Assembly: GCF_036785885.1 (NCBI RefSeq)
Contig: NC_092312.1
Coordinates: 18,618,001 to 18,682,000 of the forward strand
Reading direction: 5' to 3'
DNA length: 64,000 nucleotides
Source of the DNA: Coffea arabica
Taxonomy: Eukaryota > Streptophyta > Magnoliopsida > Gentianales > Rubiaceae
Shown here: in pieces, positions 35,191 to 46,390 of the stretch
Layout: the number at the start of each line of letters is the position of its first letter
Numbering within the stretch: position 1 is the first letter of the stretch
Translations under genes and position numbers: made by a program
The notes under the pieces: model-generated
Seen by the model: the letters and a program-made list of their open reading frames with translations, nothing else
Database searches by the model: none
Told to the model about the DNA's origin: nothing

Positions 35191-35879
35191 CGCAAACGCG
35201 TTACTTTTTTTTTTTCTCCCTAAGTTTCTTCTATAATTCTTGTTGCTTTAAGTTTGTTCCACACTTCAGAAAAGTAATGCTTTGTTGGAAATGTGATGAT
35301 TATCCGTTTGTGAGCCCATTATGTAATGGGCCTCCACACTTCAGTGAAGTACGCATCCATCAGACATCTGAAGCCCACATGGAAGGAGTGGATGGACCCC
35401 ACACTCTTTGACCAAAAAAAAAGAGAAAAGGATTTAGTAAATAAGGCAGATCCATTTCAGTCAGAAGCGAAACTCGGCCATTCCATTTCTTATTCTATTT
35501 TCCTTGTTAACTAACCCCATTCTTTCAAACAACTGCTTTAGCGCGGGAACATTTACACAGTGAGAAATAAAGATTAATGAGAGAAAGTCTTCTCCTTTTA
35601 TTTTATTTTCTCTTTTTTTTCCCTCTTTGATAATCAACTAGAAGTGGAAAATTCCAAGAATAAATAGATTAGCTTTCTTACACAATTCGATTACACGGGA
35701 TCTTAATTGTATGCATAAATTTATCTTCTGGAACTTCATTGTAATCCGTCAAGATAGGAAAAAAAAAAAAGAAATGCATAAAATGCATATGGATTGAATT
35801 TTCACAGCAACAGAAAACATGCATTTTATGACTTAGTATTAAGGCTCCCATGCATGCAATGCACATCATGAAGTTCAAA
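35191..35879. other. Convergent intergenic region, XTH and PR-1 3' ends
   Basis: It holds the 3'UTRs of the XTH gene (+) and the first PR-1 gene (-), which converge here. Nothing else recognised. Confidence 0.4.
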
Positions 35880-36371
35880 CTAGTAAGGACGTTGGCCTAT
35901 ATAGTTGCCGGGAGGATCGTAGCTGCAAATGACGAACCACCAAGAATTGGTGCACTGAACCCTGGCACACCCGAGGCGGACGGAATCGCGCCACACCACC
36001 TGGGTGTAATGCAGGCACTCTCCACCAACGCAGGAGTTGGAAGTGTAGTTATAGTATGGCTTCTCGGCCACCCACAAGTTTGCTGCAGCAGTGCCGGTGA
36101 AAGTACCGGTGCCCTTGGCAAGATTTTCACCGTAAGGGCCTTGCGAATGCACGAGATTGCAATCACTAATCCTTTGGTTGGCGTAGTTTTGTGCATATGC
36201 AGCAACTGTTGTGTCCCATGTCATCGGCCCGACGCCCACTTGACTGCGGGCGGAGTTGTGGACATTGAGGTAGTCCTGCGGTGAGTTTTGGGCATGGGTG
36301 GGGAGAACACGAGCAAGAAATGCTGAGCACAAGAAACAAAGAAGGGATAATGAGATTCTGCACGATTCCAT
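35880..36371 (-). CDS. Pathogenesis-related protein 1 (PR-1, CAP domain), cluster gene 1
   Basis: Intronless, 163 residues. I chose the ATG at 36371: it precedes a typical signal peptide ([20 protein letters not shown]...THA, about 27 residues) and lies about 70 bases after a TATA box, while the open frame upstream of it is untranslated leader. The CAP domain follows: [61 protein letters not shown] and the C-terminal [16 protein letters not shown]. The metal/active-pocket His, Glu, Glu and His are all present. The last 11 residues, after CSYD, have the form of a CAPE immune-signalling peptide. It is probably secreted to the apoplast, binding sterols and induced in defence, as known for the family. 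It has Leu where most PR-1 proteins have Gly in the GHYTQ motif. Confidence 0.93.
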   Translation of the reverse strand: MESCRISLSLLCFLCSAFLARVLPTHAQNSPQDYLNVHNSARSQVGVGPMTWDTTVAAYAQNYANQRISDCNLVHSQGPYGENLAKGTGTFTGTAAANLWVAEKPYYNYTSNSCVGGECLHYTQVVWRDSVRLGCARVQCTNSWWFVICSYDPPGNYIGQRPY

Positions 36372-36441
36372 CGTTGATTTGCTTTGATCAATACTGGGAC
36401 TTGAAATTGATTGGATGTGGGAAGATGAACGTTTAATGGAC

Positions 36442-36449
36442 TTTTTATA
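36442..36449 (-). promoter_or_regulatory. TATA box, PR-1 gene 1
   Basis: TATAAAAA on the minus strand, about 70 bases upstream of the ATG at 36371. Confidence 0.6.
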
Positions 36450-36813
36450 GGCGAGTCTAGGCTTATCAACATTCATGAAATTTGTGAATGCCATGTGCAA
36501 AAAAGTGCATTCGTTCGCCTCTATAAGCAATCCCCAAGTCACCTGAACGTAGGCATCTATGAACTAAGTGTTAGAATATTTCCAAGTGTGGCACTTTAGG
36601 ATAAATCGAGAAAACTTGCCTGTTCAATTAATCTACCGAAAGAAGAAACTGCTTGTTGCCTAAGTCATGGATTGGATGGAATGAATGTCGATTTACAATG
36701 TAGATGTGTAAAATTAGTTAGTAGTTCAATGCACATTACATATCAATATTGAGTAGCAATGGTATAAATATTTCCATGAAATTTATGGATTTCTTGGAAC
36801 ATATAATTTAGAT

Positions 36814-36942
36814 ATTCCACTCCTTTTATGGTGCCCATTTTTTTTTTAAATAAAAAGCTATTCCATTCCTTTAATGGTGCCCAAATTTAAAAAAAAAAAA
36901 GAGAAAAAAGCTATATCACACCTTTTATAGTGCCAAAAAAAA
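36814..36942. repeat. Degenerate tandem repeat, about 2.6 units of 45-53 bp
   Basis: Each unit has the form ttcca..ccttttatggtgccca, then a T or A run, then aaaaagcta. Three successive units are readable, the last partial and more diverged. Confidence 0.6.
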
Positions 36943-36991
36943 TACATGGTTTTTTTTTTTTGGTCACAAGTCATTCCTAATCAAAAATTGT

Positions 36992-37010
36992 GGGGGGGGG
37001 GGGCGGGGGG
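36992..37010 (+). repeat. Guanine run (G-quadruplex-prone)
   Basis: Twelve G, one C, then six G. It is a simple run that could form a G-quadruplex, or an assembly-sensitive homopolymer. Confidence 0.6.
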
Positions 37011-37819
37011 AATAAATTTGGATTAGAAGAAGGTTGGTGGAAGAAAGTGGTGAAAATTCATTAGTTCAAGTTGAAATACTTTCATATTTCAAGAATAATA
37101 TAGATCGCTCATATTGACAAGATGCGTCGTCTTGTGATAAGAAAATTAGCATGCTTTCTCTTTCTGCTTTATGGGAATCTTGTATTTGATTATTTCTCAG
37201 TGTGTATTTGTAGGAACTGGAAATGTTACACAATGTTGAATTATGAATTTCCTTATCAAAGCTTGGATGGATGTCATATATGTGTTCTTACGAATTATTG
37301 TAAACACTCTCTTGAAGCGATCCTAAAGTTTCATCTTGTCAAAAGTGCGGTTCCATCTCTGAAATAGAGGGTGTGATATTAACCGGGCGAAGTTTCGCAA
37401 TTTCCCCCTGTTCGCAAGGAAAAGAAAAGAAAGAACAAGTGGAAGTCAATGTATTAAATTGTGAAAATACTGTTAAGGATTGTAATTTGACCGCATTCAT
37501 TCTTCTTCTGTTTTTTTTTTATTTTTTTTTTATACGATTACAACTAACTCACAGTGGTAGAATCAATACAAATTGACTTACAATTCAATTCTAATGTCTC
37601 AATCTTGACCATAATCGTAAGACCAAATCCTCATCCTTGTATTCATTTTGCTTAGCCTGCTGCAATGTTTGATGAATAACTGGTCTTGATCAGCCAGCCA
37701 GGCCTCTATAATTATTAGGCTTCCACACTAACTTATGAACAACAAATCTTGATCCTTGCGTTATTTATTTCTGATGATTTACTGAAACTACGTAGTCCAA
37801 AGCTCGATGAAGAAAAGTT
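37011..37819. other. Intergenic, no gene recognised
   Basis: AT-rich DNA between PR-1 genes 1 and 2. A frame of 81 codons at 37122-37367 shows no known motif. Confidence 0.4.
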
Positions 37820-38320
37820 CTAGTAAGGACGTTCTCCTACATAGTTGCCAGTAGGATCGTAGTTGCAGATGACGAACCACCATAATTTGTTGAGGCATTG
37901 AACCCGAGCACACCCTAGTCGGACCGAATCCCTCCACACCACCTGCGTGTAATGCAAACACTCTCGTCCTCCCACGCACGCGTCCTGGTGATAATCGTAG
38001 TAAGGCTTCTCCGCAACCCACAAGCTGGCTGCTTCAGCACCGCTGAAGTTTCTATATCCCTTTGCAAGATTCTCTCCATAGTCCGTGTTCGAATGTATTA
38101 GATTGCAGTCACCTTTTCTTTGATTGGCATAATTTAGGGCGTATGCAGCAACTGTGCTGTCCCAGAGCATTGGCCCGACTCCCACATTACTGCGGGCGGC
38201 GTTGTGAACGTCAAGGTAGTCCTGTGGTGAGTTTTGGCCATGGGAGGGAAGAATAACAAGAAAAGCAGAGCTCAAGAAACAAAGAAGAGATAGCGAGATT
38301 GATAATATGTTAGCTGTCAT
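37820..38320 (-). CDS. Pathogenesis-related protein 1 (PR-1, CAP domain), cluster gene 2
   Basis: Intronless, 166 residues, starting at the ATG that opens a clear signal peptide ([20 protein letters not shown]...SHG, about 28 residues). The CAP motifs are [60 protein letters not shown] and [16 protein letters not shown]. The pocket His/Glu/Glu/His are present. The CAPE-type tail after CNYD is [11 protein letters not shown], with Glu where the canonical tail has Gln. It shares the LHYTQ form and VAEKPYY with gene 1, so genes 1 and 2 are closest relatives, probably a local duplication. A weak TATA-like element (CATAAAAAA on the minus strand, near 38400) lies about 80 bases upstream. Confidence 0.93.
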   Translation of the reverse strand: MTANILSISLSLLCFLSSAFLVILPSHGQNSPQDYLDVHNAARSNVGVGPMLWDSTVAAYALNYANQRKGDCNLIHSNTDYGENLAKGYRNFSGAEAASLWVAEKPYYDYHQDACVGGRECLHYTQVVWRDSVRLGCARVQCLNKLWWFVICNYDPTGNYVGERPY

Positions 38321-39288
38321 GGCGGCTTTCAGATGGATGGTCTATGAAAACAGATGGATTTAGATTGTTTGGGCAATTTTTTTGGTGGGGGGCGGGGTTT
38401 TTTATGGGCAAGGGATTGCATATCAGTGTCTAGAGATTACTTGATTGCCATGTGCAAGAAGAGGAGTAGCATAGATTTTGCCACATTGTAAGCAACTAAT
38501 TTGCAAGTAATCCTAAAGTCACCCGTACCTCCCCTTTGGACAGAAATTAGCACCGGCCGTATTGTTGCAGGCAATTTTGAACAGTGTTTAAATAATTGAC
38601 AGCGGCACTTTTATATCAATTGGCATATATAGAAGACTTGCATATTAACCCTAGCTGCCAAAAACAAGAAATCACGTGCTGCTTAAGTCAAGGATTTACT
38701 GCATACATGACTACCCAGTCGGATGCACTTTTCCTTGTAGTAAGATTGGGCACAAGAAACCCTTTTCCTTGCAGCTTCCCAGCTCTTCCAGGCCAGTGTT
38801 TTGAACTGAACATTCTACAGCACATCTAGAACTGGTGTGATTGGTTTAGTTATAGTATATGTTTCCCTAATCCCTACCATTAATTCTTTTCTATTTGGTT
38901 AAAGTTGCAAATATTAACACGCCTTTATAATATTCAGAAAAGACCACATTCAAGGAGATAAATAGTAAATTTGGCATAACACCCACCAAAATATCGTACA
39001 AACAAATCACTAGGAATTGGGTCTGAATTTCAAGACCTAATTTAATTAACGCTTTATGCTTTCAACATGGTTAAGCAAAATTTGTGCAAAGAGTATGCAA
39101 AAGACTTCACCAATTAGAGGGAAAAAATTGCATTCCAAATTAAATCAATTAGCTCAAATAATTTCAAACGGAGTTAATTAGTCACTTATTTTATTAAATA
39201 TGATAATTGACACAATTCACTCATTAGAGGAAAGAAATTACATTTGATCAGGTTCAAAAAATATTAGGCAGCTAAATGGTATTATAAT
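38321..39288. other. Upstream region of PR-1 gene 2, otherwise nothing recognised
   Basis: Includes the presumed promoter of gene 2, with a G-rich stretch at about 38383-38400. No other gene or element that I can support. Confidence 0.4.
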
Positions 39289-39296
39289 TTATATAT

Positions 39297-40972
39297 GGAT
39301 TAATTACATTTACCTCCCTTGAGGTTTAGCCAAATTACGAATCAAACCTTAAAATTTGGCCAAATAACAAAACAACCCTTGAAAACCATAAAGTAACAAA
39401 AGATTCCCTCTCGTTAGTCAACAAATGTTGACTACTTCATTCCAACACTGTCAACAGAAAACAAGAACCTAAATGCCCAGTATACCCTTTACCTCCAACC
39501 TTTCTTCCAATCTTCTTCTTCCTTCTCCAAAGCAAAACACTTGCAACACAACCGACTCTATTTTTGCTGCCATCAACAACTATCATGTTCTTTGTTTTCA
39601 CATTCAACCCCCAATTTACTACAATTCTATAAGAATTTTCCAGACTCGTTTGTATTTTACTACCCATCAACAAATTACTTCCAATTTCCATACAAGCTCA
39701 AAGTCAACGTATAGCCTTAGATTCCAAAATACAGGGAAAAAATAAAAATTCAAACGAGCTAAATCTTGCTACAAACTTTGCTAAATCTAAATTGTGAGCA
39801 TCAGTGTGATTAACCCAATCATAGCATGTCAAATCCGTAGAATTTCAATAACCAGTGTGTGAATATGTGCTCGTTTGTCAATGGGTTTGATAAGGCATGG
39901 ATTTGTTTTCGGTTTCTCTCATGCGTTGGTTGGGCTTGTGACTCCATAGGAAGAGTGAGTGTTAGTTAAACAAAGAAATAACATTAGAGCTTGGAGAAAA
40001 GATGAGGGATGTGGTGGTGCATTAAGGGTCCGTTTGTTTCAGCATAAAATATTTTTCATGAGAAAATATTTTCAATGAAAGACATTTTCCATGAAACTAT
40101 TTTGATGTTTCATGATTTTCTGATGTTTGGTTAATTTTTAAAATATCATTTGACAGAATATCTACAAGTACTCTAACTTGTTTATTATTTTTAAAGACAT
40201 AAACTGATTCTTTCCCAAACTAGAAAGCAAGGTCCCATAGGAATATGTAGTAATGACACGAAATCGATAGTTTGGGATGTTAAATTCATAACTCATGGTA
40301 AGTGGGGAAAATAACTTTATAAGATCTATTGCGTAAGTTGTTTTCCATTGGAGGATGTAAATCATTTTCCTGAAGAAAAGGTTTTCAATGGACTAATTGC
40401 ATCCAAACACTGGAAAATTCATAAAGATTTTCCAGAAAATATTTTACACCGAGATAAGTGGACCCTAAGTGAATTTACAGAAGTTGGGAAAAAGGAAAAA
40501 ATTTAGAGATTGATCGAATATGAGTTTGAAAAATAGTACAATGAATGGAAGATGGTCGTTACTCTTGGTCGATAGTAGGTGAGAATCTGAAGACAATGGT
40601 CTGGCCTCTTCTTTGAACATCCCTTTTTTTTTTTTTTTTCTCGAGGATATTAGTTTTCTTTAGTGTTCTTATTGTTATTTTCTCTTTATATGGAACTTTT
40701 TGGATCTTTTCTTTCTAGTTTCTATGCTCGTTGAAAAAGGAAAATATTTTTATTTATCTCCTAGAACCATTTTTACGTTATACTTGAGCATTTTTGCCTT
40801 GACTACTGCTTTCATTTTATATTTCTAGTAGATGGTTATTTTGTCATTTTATTCCTTCCGTCCATTGAGTTCGGATGGCATCACTAATAGGGGGCTAGAT
40901 GTTATTTCACCAAACTTCAAGGTTTGTTTCGTATTTTGGCTAAACCACAAGAGAGGTAAATGTAATTAACCC
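39297..40972. mobile_element. TIR DNA transposon, non-autonomous, about 1.68 kb
   Basis: The left end ggattaattacatttacct and the right end (in reverse) gggttaattacatttacct stay alike for about 70 bases, with gaggtttagcc / gtggtttagcc inside. Eight bases, ttatatat, flank both ends (39289-39296 and 40973-40980), though they are AT-rich and so weak evidence. Long inverted repeats without a transposase frame suggest a non-autonomous Mutator- or hAT-like element. A Tourist-like MITE (40026-40465) is nested inside it. Confidence 0.7.
40026..40465. mobile_element. Nested Tourist-like MITE, about 440 bp
   Basis: Starts gggtccgttt and ends ggaccc, with TAA on both sides (40023-40025 and 40466-40468). 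The interior is rich in attttcc/ggaaaat words in both orientations. It lies within the TIR element at 39297-40972 and is therefore the younger of the two. Confidence 0.6.
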
Positions 40973-40980
40973 TTATATAT

Positions 40981-41524
40981 ATCCAGCTCATCGTTTGTAT
41001 TCAAGATAGGTACAAACTACACATGGAAGGAAGCGAGGGAAACACGCATCTTTAGATAGCAATCCATTCTTTTCCATATTGCTTTCGTATTCCTGGATAA
41101 GAACCTCCTTTTTGACAGGTCCGTCATTGGATAAATTTTGATCTGGTCAATAGATTGTGCTAAAACTTGATTAATATTGAAAGCTCCATTCATATTTTCC
41201 CTATAAACATGGCCCGACTCTCACGCTGATTTCTCCAGTGCCTCACAAATTTTAATTAGTAGATCCGGTCTACTTCAGCTGCTAGAAATATTTTTTGAAT
41301 TTTTGATGAGTTATTGTATTGAGACAACTGACCATTTTTACTTCACAATAATCCAGGCTGAGTACGGTAATATAATTATAAGGTGTTTGACGCCTAATTT
41401 TCTTGGCATAATTTTCAATTTTAGGCTTGGAAGTATTTCAAATGTAAGGGCTACTTTCTTGTCCTAGCTCTATATTTGTTTATATCTCACTAAGCATAAT
41501 GACTTTATTGCATGACACGACTTA
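40981..41524. other. Intergenic, nothing recognised
   Basis: AT-rich DNA between two transposable elements; no gene seen. Confidence 0.4.
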
Positions 41525-41803
41525 GGCCCTGCTTGATAACCCGATTCAGCATTTAAATTTAATGTATTCAAATTTTAATATATTCAGACCGTTTGATAAC
41601 AAAAAATTTAATATTTGAATTAAGTAAGTGGCACTGAATTTTTTAAGCAAAATTTGCTCCTAAAATTAAGTGATAAACTATTCACTTTTCACTGAATGCA
41701 TTATGCACTCAAATGTATTAGATTTAATATTTAACAATTCAATAACTTAATGGATTCAGATTTCATATTTCAGATTTTAGATTTTAATTTTATCAAAGCA
41801 CCC
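41525..41803. mobile_element. Tourist-like MITE, about 280 bp
   Basis: Ends ggccctgcttgata and, in reverse, gggtgctttgata, with TTA on both sides (41522-41524 and 41804-41806). The interior is AT-rich and non-coding. Confidence 0.6.
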
Positions 41804-41806
41804 TTA

Positions 41807-42970
41807 CTTTACTAAACAGTATTTATGGGTGTTACTCTTGGTTTAGTGCATAGAAGTGCATACTTTGGTCCCCCCTATGCTCGCATTTGCTCAATAGTTG
41901 TGAAAGAGGAACCAAGATTTGGATTTATGAATAATGACTTTTCTTATCCAAAGAGAAGTATTACGGGCAACGGTCAACGCATGGATAACTGCATCTAGGA
42001 TAATAATTTCAACGAGAGAAATTTTCTTACAATAATCGAAGACTGGAGTTAAGATTGTGCAGCAGTAGAGCTTTTGCTAGTTGCCACACAAGTGAGTGTT
42101 ACGCTCCTGTTATACTTTTCAAGTCAGTGCAAGTCTTCCAATTTTATTGGGTTGATGCAAACTACAAATGGTATACAAGTTACACAAAATATTAGTTTGC
42201 ATCACTTTAGTGAAAACGCGCACCTAACATGATAAGATACACATGAAGGGTATAACACACAAATAGGATTCGGAGCCTGATTGAGCTCTAACCACTCATC
42301 CTTTATAGAAAGATTGTGGAAAATCGACTTTTTAAGTCTTCAGGGACCTCTTTTTACCATTTCCCTTGATTCCCCCTTAATGTATAGACTTCTAGTCTTT
42401 CGTTTAACATGAACTTAAAACCAAAAATTGAATGTTAGGAATCCGTGTTTTGTGCCGATCTGTGCCCCATCAATTCTTAATCTAGAGTTGCCATGGGTTG
42501 AGGGCCAGTTCTCCTTCCTTTTTCCAGGTCTCAATTACACCGGCCTAACTATGCTCCAAAAATGTAACTTTCGTCCTAAGATACATTCACTGAAGCCCTT
42601 TTTTTGGTTTACGGTTGTTTCTTTCTTTCGCTTTCTCCCACGGTCCTCCCTAACATATCGAGTTCAATTATTCATTAATTATATAGAGATTTGAGTTGTA
42701 GCCCTTCATCTTTATTACTCCACCGGCATGCATGTTATCGAAGTCCGGCCGTCTGGATGTTCACATTCAAGTTTAAGTGAAGAATTATCACTTAAGACAA
42801 GGGGTAGGCGAGGACTAAGCACTGAGAAAGACAGAGATAATATGTGTCACCAGACAAACATAAACAAGTATTGCAAAATGTCACCTTATATCATTCTCTT
42901 TCCAAAGCTAAAGCTCGAAAGAGTATACATCTCATAATCATTAAGTAAGGCTTTAAAATATATGTCCCCG
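41807..42970. other. Intergenic, probable 3'UTR of PR-1 gene 3 at the right end
   Basis: No coding region recognised; short frames at 42428-42694 and 42728-42937 have no known motif. Confidence 0.4.
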
Positions 42971-43459
42971 CTAATAAGGACGCTGACCAACATAGTTGCC
43001 AGGGGGATCATAACTGCAAATCACGAACCACCAACCGTTATTTGTGCATTGAACCCTTGCACAGCCCAGACGGACCGAGTCGCGCCAAACCACCTGAGTG
43101 TAGTGCCCGCACTGCTGCCCTTGAGCACATGTGTTGGAGTTGTAATCGTAGTATTGCTTCTCACTTACCCACAGATTGACGGCATCCCTGCCCGTTAAGT
43201 CTCCGCTGCCTTCAGCTAAGTTCTCACCGTAACGGCCGCCAGAGTGCACCAGATTGCAGTCGTTTATCCTCTGATTGGCGTAGTTTTGTGCATAGGCAGC
43301 CACCGTGTCGTCCCAAGCTATTGGGCCAACACCGACTTGTGCACGAGCTGCGTTATGAGCATCGACATAGTCTTGCTGTGAGTTTTGAGCTCGAGACGGC
43401 CAGAAGATTGCTAGGAGAATGAAGCTAACTAATGCCAAGGAGATCTTAGGCGATCCCAT
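42971..43459 (-). CDS. Pathogenesis-related protein 1 (PR-1, CAP domain), cluster gene 3
   Basis: Intronless, 162 residues. Signal peptide [20 protein letters not shown]...SRA (about 24 residues), then [66 protein letters not shown] and [16 protein letters not shown]. All four pocket residues (His, Glu, Glu, His) are present, and the GHYTQ form is canonical, unlike genes 1 and 2. The 11-residue tail [11 protein letters not shown] after CSYD is a good CAPE-type peptide. The protein should be secreted and act in defence as family members do. A TATA box lies about 80 bases upstream. Closest relatives in the window are gene 5 and pseudogene 4. Confidence 0.94.
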   Translation of the reverse strand: MGSPKISLALVSFILLAIFWPSRAQNSQQDYVDAHNAARAQVGVGPIAWDDTVAAYAQNYANQRINDCNLVHSGGRYGENLAEGSGDLTGRDAVNLWVSEKQYYDYNSNTCAQGQQCGHYTQVVWRDSVRLGCARVQCTNNGWWFVICSYDPPGNYVGQRPY

Positions 43460-43537
43460 ATCCTACTACTTATTTTTTCTGCTTTGAAAATACAAGAGCA
43501 GCGAAGTTGTGCAATTCTGATGCAGCCTATGCATGAG

Positions 43538-43545
43538 TTTATATA
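43538..43545 (-). promoter_or_regulatory. TATA box, PR-1 gene 3
   Basis: TATATAAA on the minus strand, about 80 bases upstream of the ATG at 43459. Confidence 0.6.
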
Positions 43546-43879
43546 GGGAAGGATGTTGGAAACTTTTGCATGTTTAGCGTTTGAACTTTCAAAATAGTGG
43601 CTAATATTTCCGCATGTATTGGGAAAACTGAAAAGCCGCCACTGTGCTACTATGGTGACTTGAAGATTATTTCTGCCATGGATTGTGGGTAACTTTGAAT
43701 AGTATTAACCAAACTATTAATCCTTTTGATTTTCGTTGAAAGTATTTGATGGCACGCATGCTTTAGTTAGAAATTTAATTGTAAGATTGAGCTTTGATTT
43801 CTGGCATACATATTCAACATCAAAGAACGTAATTTGTATGTCTGATAACGTAAAATTTTGGTCTTTAGGAACAAACAGA

Positions 43880-44430
43880 TCACAGACGGCGCCGAACTTT
43901 TTGTATTGGGTGCGTGAACACTTCAATCACCAATTACGAGCACTTAGCTACAATTTTTCATCTGACTTTGCACTAACAGGATTTTGTAGTTACACGTCTA
44001 ATTGTGTGTAACAAAAAAGAAAAGAATTTAAAAAAAAAAAAAAGTTAATGTTCGACTGGATTCTGGTAGCCAGGTACCTATGGCTATGGCATGCATGGGA
44101 GATTGCTCTGGACAAACGCCCAAGGCAAATTATGTGTAACTAAGCGTACACTTTTCCTTTCCAATTTTTTTTTTAAATTTTAAAAAAGCATAAATTACCT
44201 TTCCTTTTGCCCCGCAAATTATGGTTGCATGCCTAACATTACTGCATGCGGTTACTGGAAAATGTCTATTCAAAAGAAGCTTGGAAAAAATTAATCAAAG
44301 GAAAGGAAGACTAAGAAGTGTTTCACTGCTTGCTGTCTAATTATCTTCCAATCCTTGACGTGCGGTGTTACTTTTTTCTCAAATTAAACTATAATAAAAC
44401 AAGTGCATGGAAGAATAGCCTTTTTTTCTT
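43880..44430. repeat. Diverged segmental duplicate A (pairs with about 45650-46270)
   Basis: Shares a colinear series of words with the segment starting near 45655: aactttttgt, tgcgtgaac, ttacgagcactta, ggattttgta, an A-rich stretch, ggttctg/gattctg, ggtacct, ctccggaca/ctctggaca, aaattatgtgtaa, cttccaatc and ggtgttac. The copies are well diverged, with several insertions. No gene inside. Confidence 0.6.
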
Positions 44431-45224
44431 ATTTTTTACAACCTAGCCCACAAAGGGTGAAAATTGAACAATGCATGGTGCTCGATTGGGGATTGAAAGT
44501 AGTCAGGATGGCCTGGTGAGATGCTATTGTTGCCGAAGGAGTGGCGGGCAGAGAGGTCGGAAGAGAGGCAATTGCTGTGGTAATGATGGTGGTTATGAGA
44601 CTTTTAGGTAGAGGAGAACGGTGTTGTGGAAAAGATAGCTACTATAGGTTTTTGAGGATGAAGACACAGAGGGAACTCCAAGCTTATAGTTGCAAATTTT
44701 GGGCAAGTTATACATTCTTTTACTCTGGGCAGAAATACTGTAAGGAATTTAGGATTGGTTTTAATTTTCCTCTTTTATTTTGACAAAAATATTAGCAAAT
44801 GGATGAAAGGGTGTTTTCATAAATTCATGGCCAATTGAAGATAGTTGGGCGCTGCAACTAGAGGTTGAGAGTGCAAGGTGCCATGCAAGAATAGTTGGCT
44901 GGTGGAAAGCGCATAACCCTAAACTATATGCATCTTACAAGAAGTGTTTTACTATGCAAAAAAGGGACAGGCATTGTGATAACGGCAATTTGTGCGTTTC
45001 AACGAAGGAATATTCTATTCTAAATTAATAATACGAAGTACAAACTAGATGATGCCCACTTTTTTTGATTTTAGGAATTCTTATATTTATATTTATCGTT
45101 TAGAATATATCGTGAGTTTTAATCACTTTTTGTGGATAAACTCTTTAACAAAATGTAAAAGCTTTGTTCAATTATGTAAATCACTTTTAATACATATTAA
45201 ATTTAATCCAATTTTTTTTTATAG

Positions 45225-45475
45225 TTCCTACACAAGTGATATAAACACGATACGCTGAGCCTTACATTTTCTGTGGATCCAATTTTTTATAGGTCCTACA
45301 CAAGTGATAAACACGATATGCTGAGCCTTACATTTTCTGTGGATCCTATGAATGTGATAAACACGATATGCAGAGCCTAACATTTTCTGTGGATCCTATG
45401 AATGTGATAAACACGATATGCTGAGCCTATAAATGTGTTAAACATGATGTGATGAGCTTTACAATTTTTTTGTAG
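45225..45475. repeat. Tandem repeat, about 4.5 units of 50-65 bp
   Basis: The core unit has gtgataaacacgatatgctg, then agcctaacattttctgtgg, then atcctatgaat. The first two units carry a longer linker with ttttttatagttcctacacaa; the last is degenerate and ends at tgatgagctttac. Confidence 0.8.
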
Positions 45476-45514
45476 GCCAACTCTGTCCATCAGCCTTCGA
45501 TTGCCCCTAATTCA

Positions 45515-46390
45515 TACTAACAAACCACGAGTCATGGTGCGAACGCGCATATTATTTTCCACAGATAAGCCTAGCGAAGGCTAGCTTTTCCCTTCAATGT
45601 ACAAGATAATTTGTCTCTAGGAATTAATACTCCAAGTGCAAACGTACCAGCTATGATGCCAAACTTTTTGTTTTAGCTGCGTGAACCGTTGAAATACTAA
45701 TATTACGAGCACTTACCTAATTCTATGAAACTTTGCACACGCACTCATAGGATTTTGTAATTCTTACAAGTAATTTGTGTGAAAAAAAAAAGGAAAGAAA
45801 AAACTGTCAACGTGCGAGCAACAGGGTTCTGATAGGCAGGTACCTTGCTCCGGACAACTAATTAAGAGCAAATTATGTATAATTAAGTATACTTTACCTT
45901 TCATTTTGTCCGATGAGTTTATGGTTTTTCTTTAAATTTTTTTTAGTGTAAGCGGGAGATCTGAACTTGGGGACTCTCACTCACACTCCCATCCTCAAGT
46001 TTATGATTATATCCTGACATTACTGCATGCGATTTTATTAAGGTTTATATCATATTTATGGGAGGACAGGAAATTGTGTATTTAAAAAAAAAAAAGCTCT
46101 AATGTGAAAAAGTACAGAAAGAAAGGAGATGAAGTCATGGAAGACTAAGAAGTCTTCCACTACCATCTTCCAATCGTTGGATAAGTGGTTAGGACCCAAT
46201 CCCGATACCTTTCAATGCACGTCTGGTGTTACATTTCTCTCGAATCAAACTGCATGCATCTCACAAATCATGATTCACGAGTTATAATGTGAATGAACAT
46301 TACTAGTATTATCCACAGCTGAGCATAGCAAAGGCTACCTCTTTTCCTCAATTATTGTGCAAGTTAATTTGTGCCGGACTTCACTTTCTA
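45515..46390. repeat. Diverged segmental duplicate B and partial C
   Basis: 45650-46270 is the counterpart of 43880-44430. In addition, 45525-45625 (cacgagtcatggtgcgaacg, then attttccacagataagcc and gcgaaggctagc) resembles 46270-46380 (cacgagttataatgtgaatg, then attatccacagctgagca and gcaaaggctacc). The region therefore went through at least two rounds of local duplication. Confidence 0.6.

Noticed and set aside
36992-37010. G-rich run as a regulatory G-quadruplex
   Set aside because: It is a simple homopolymer with no promoter nearby; it is listed as a repeat only.
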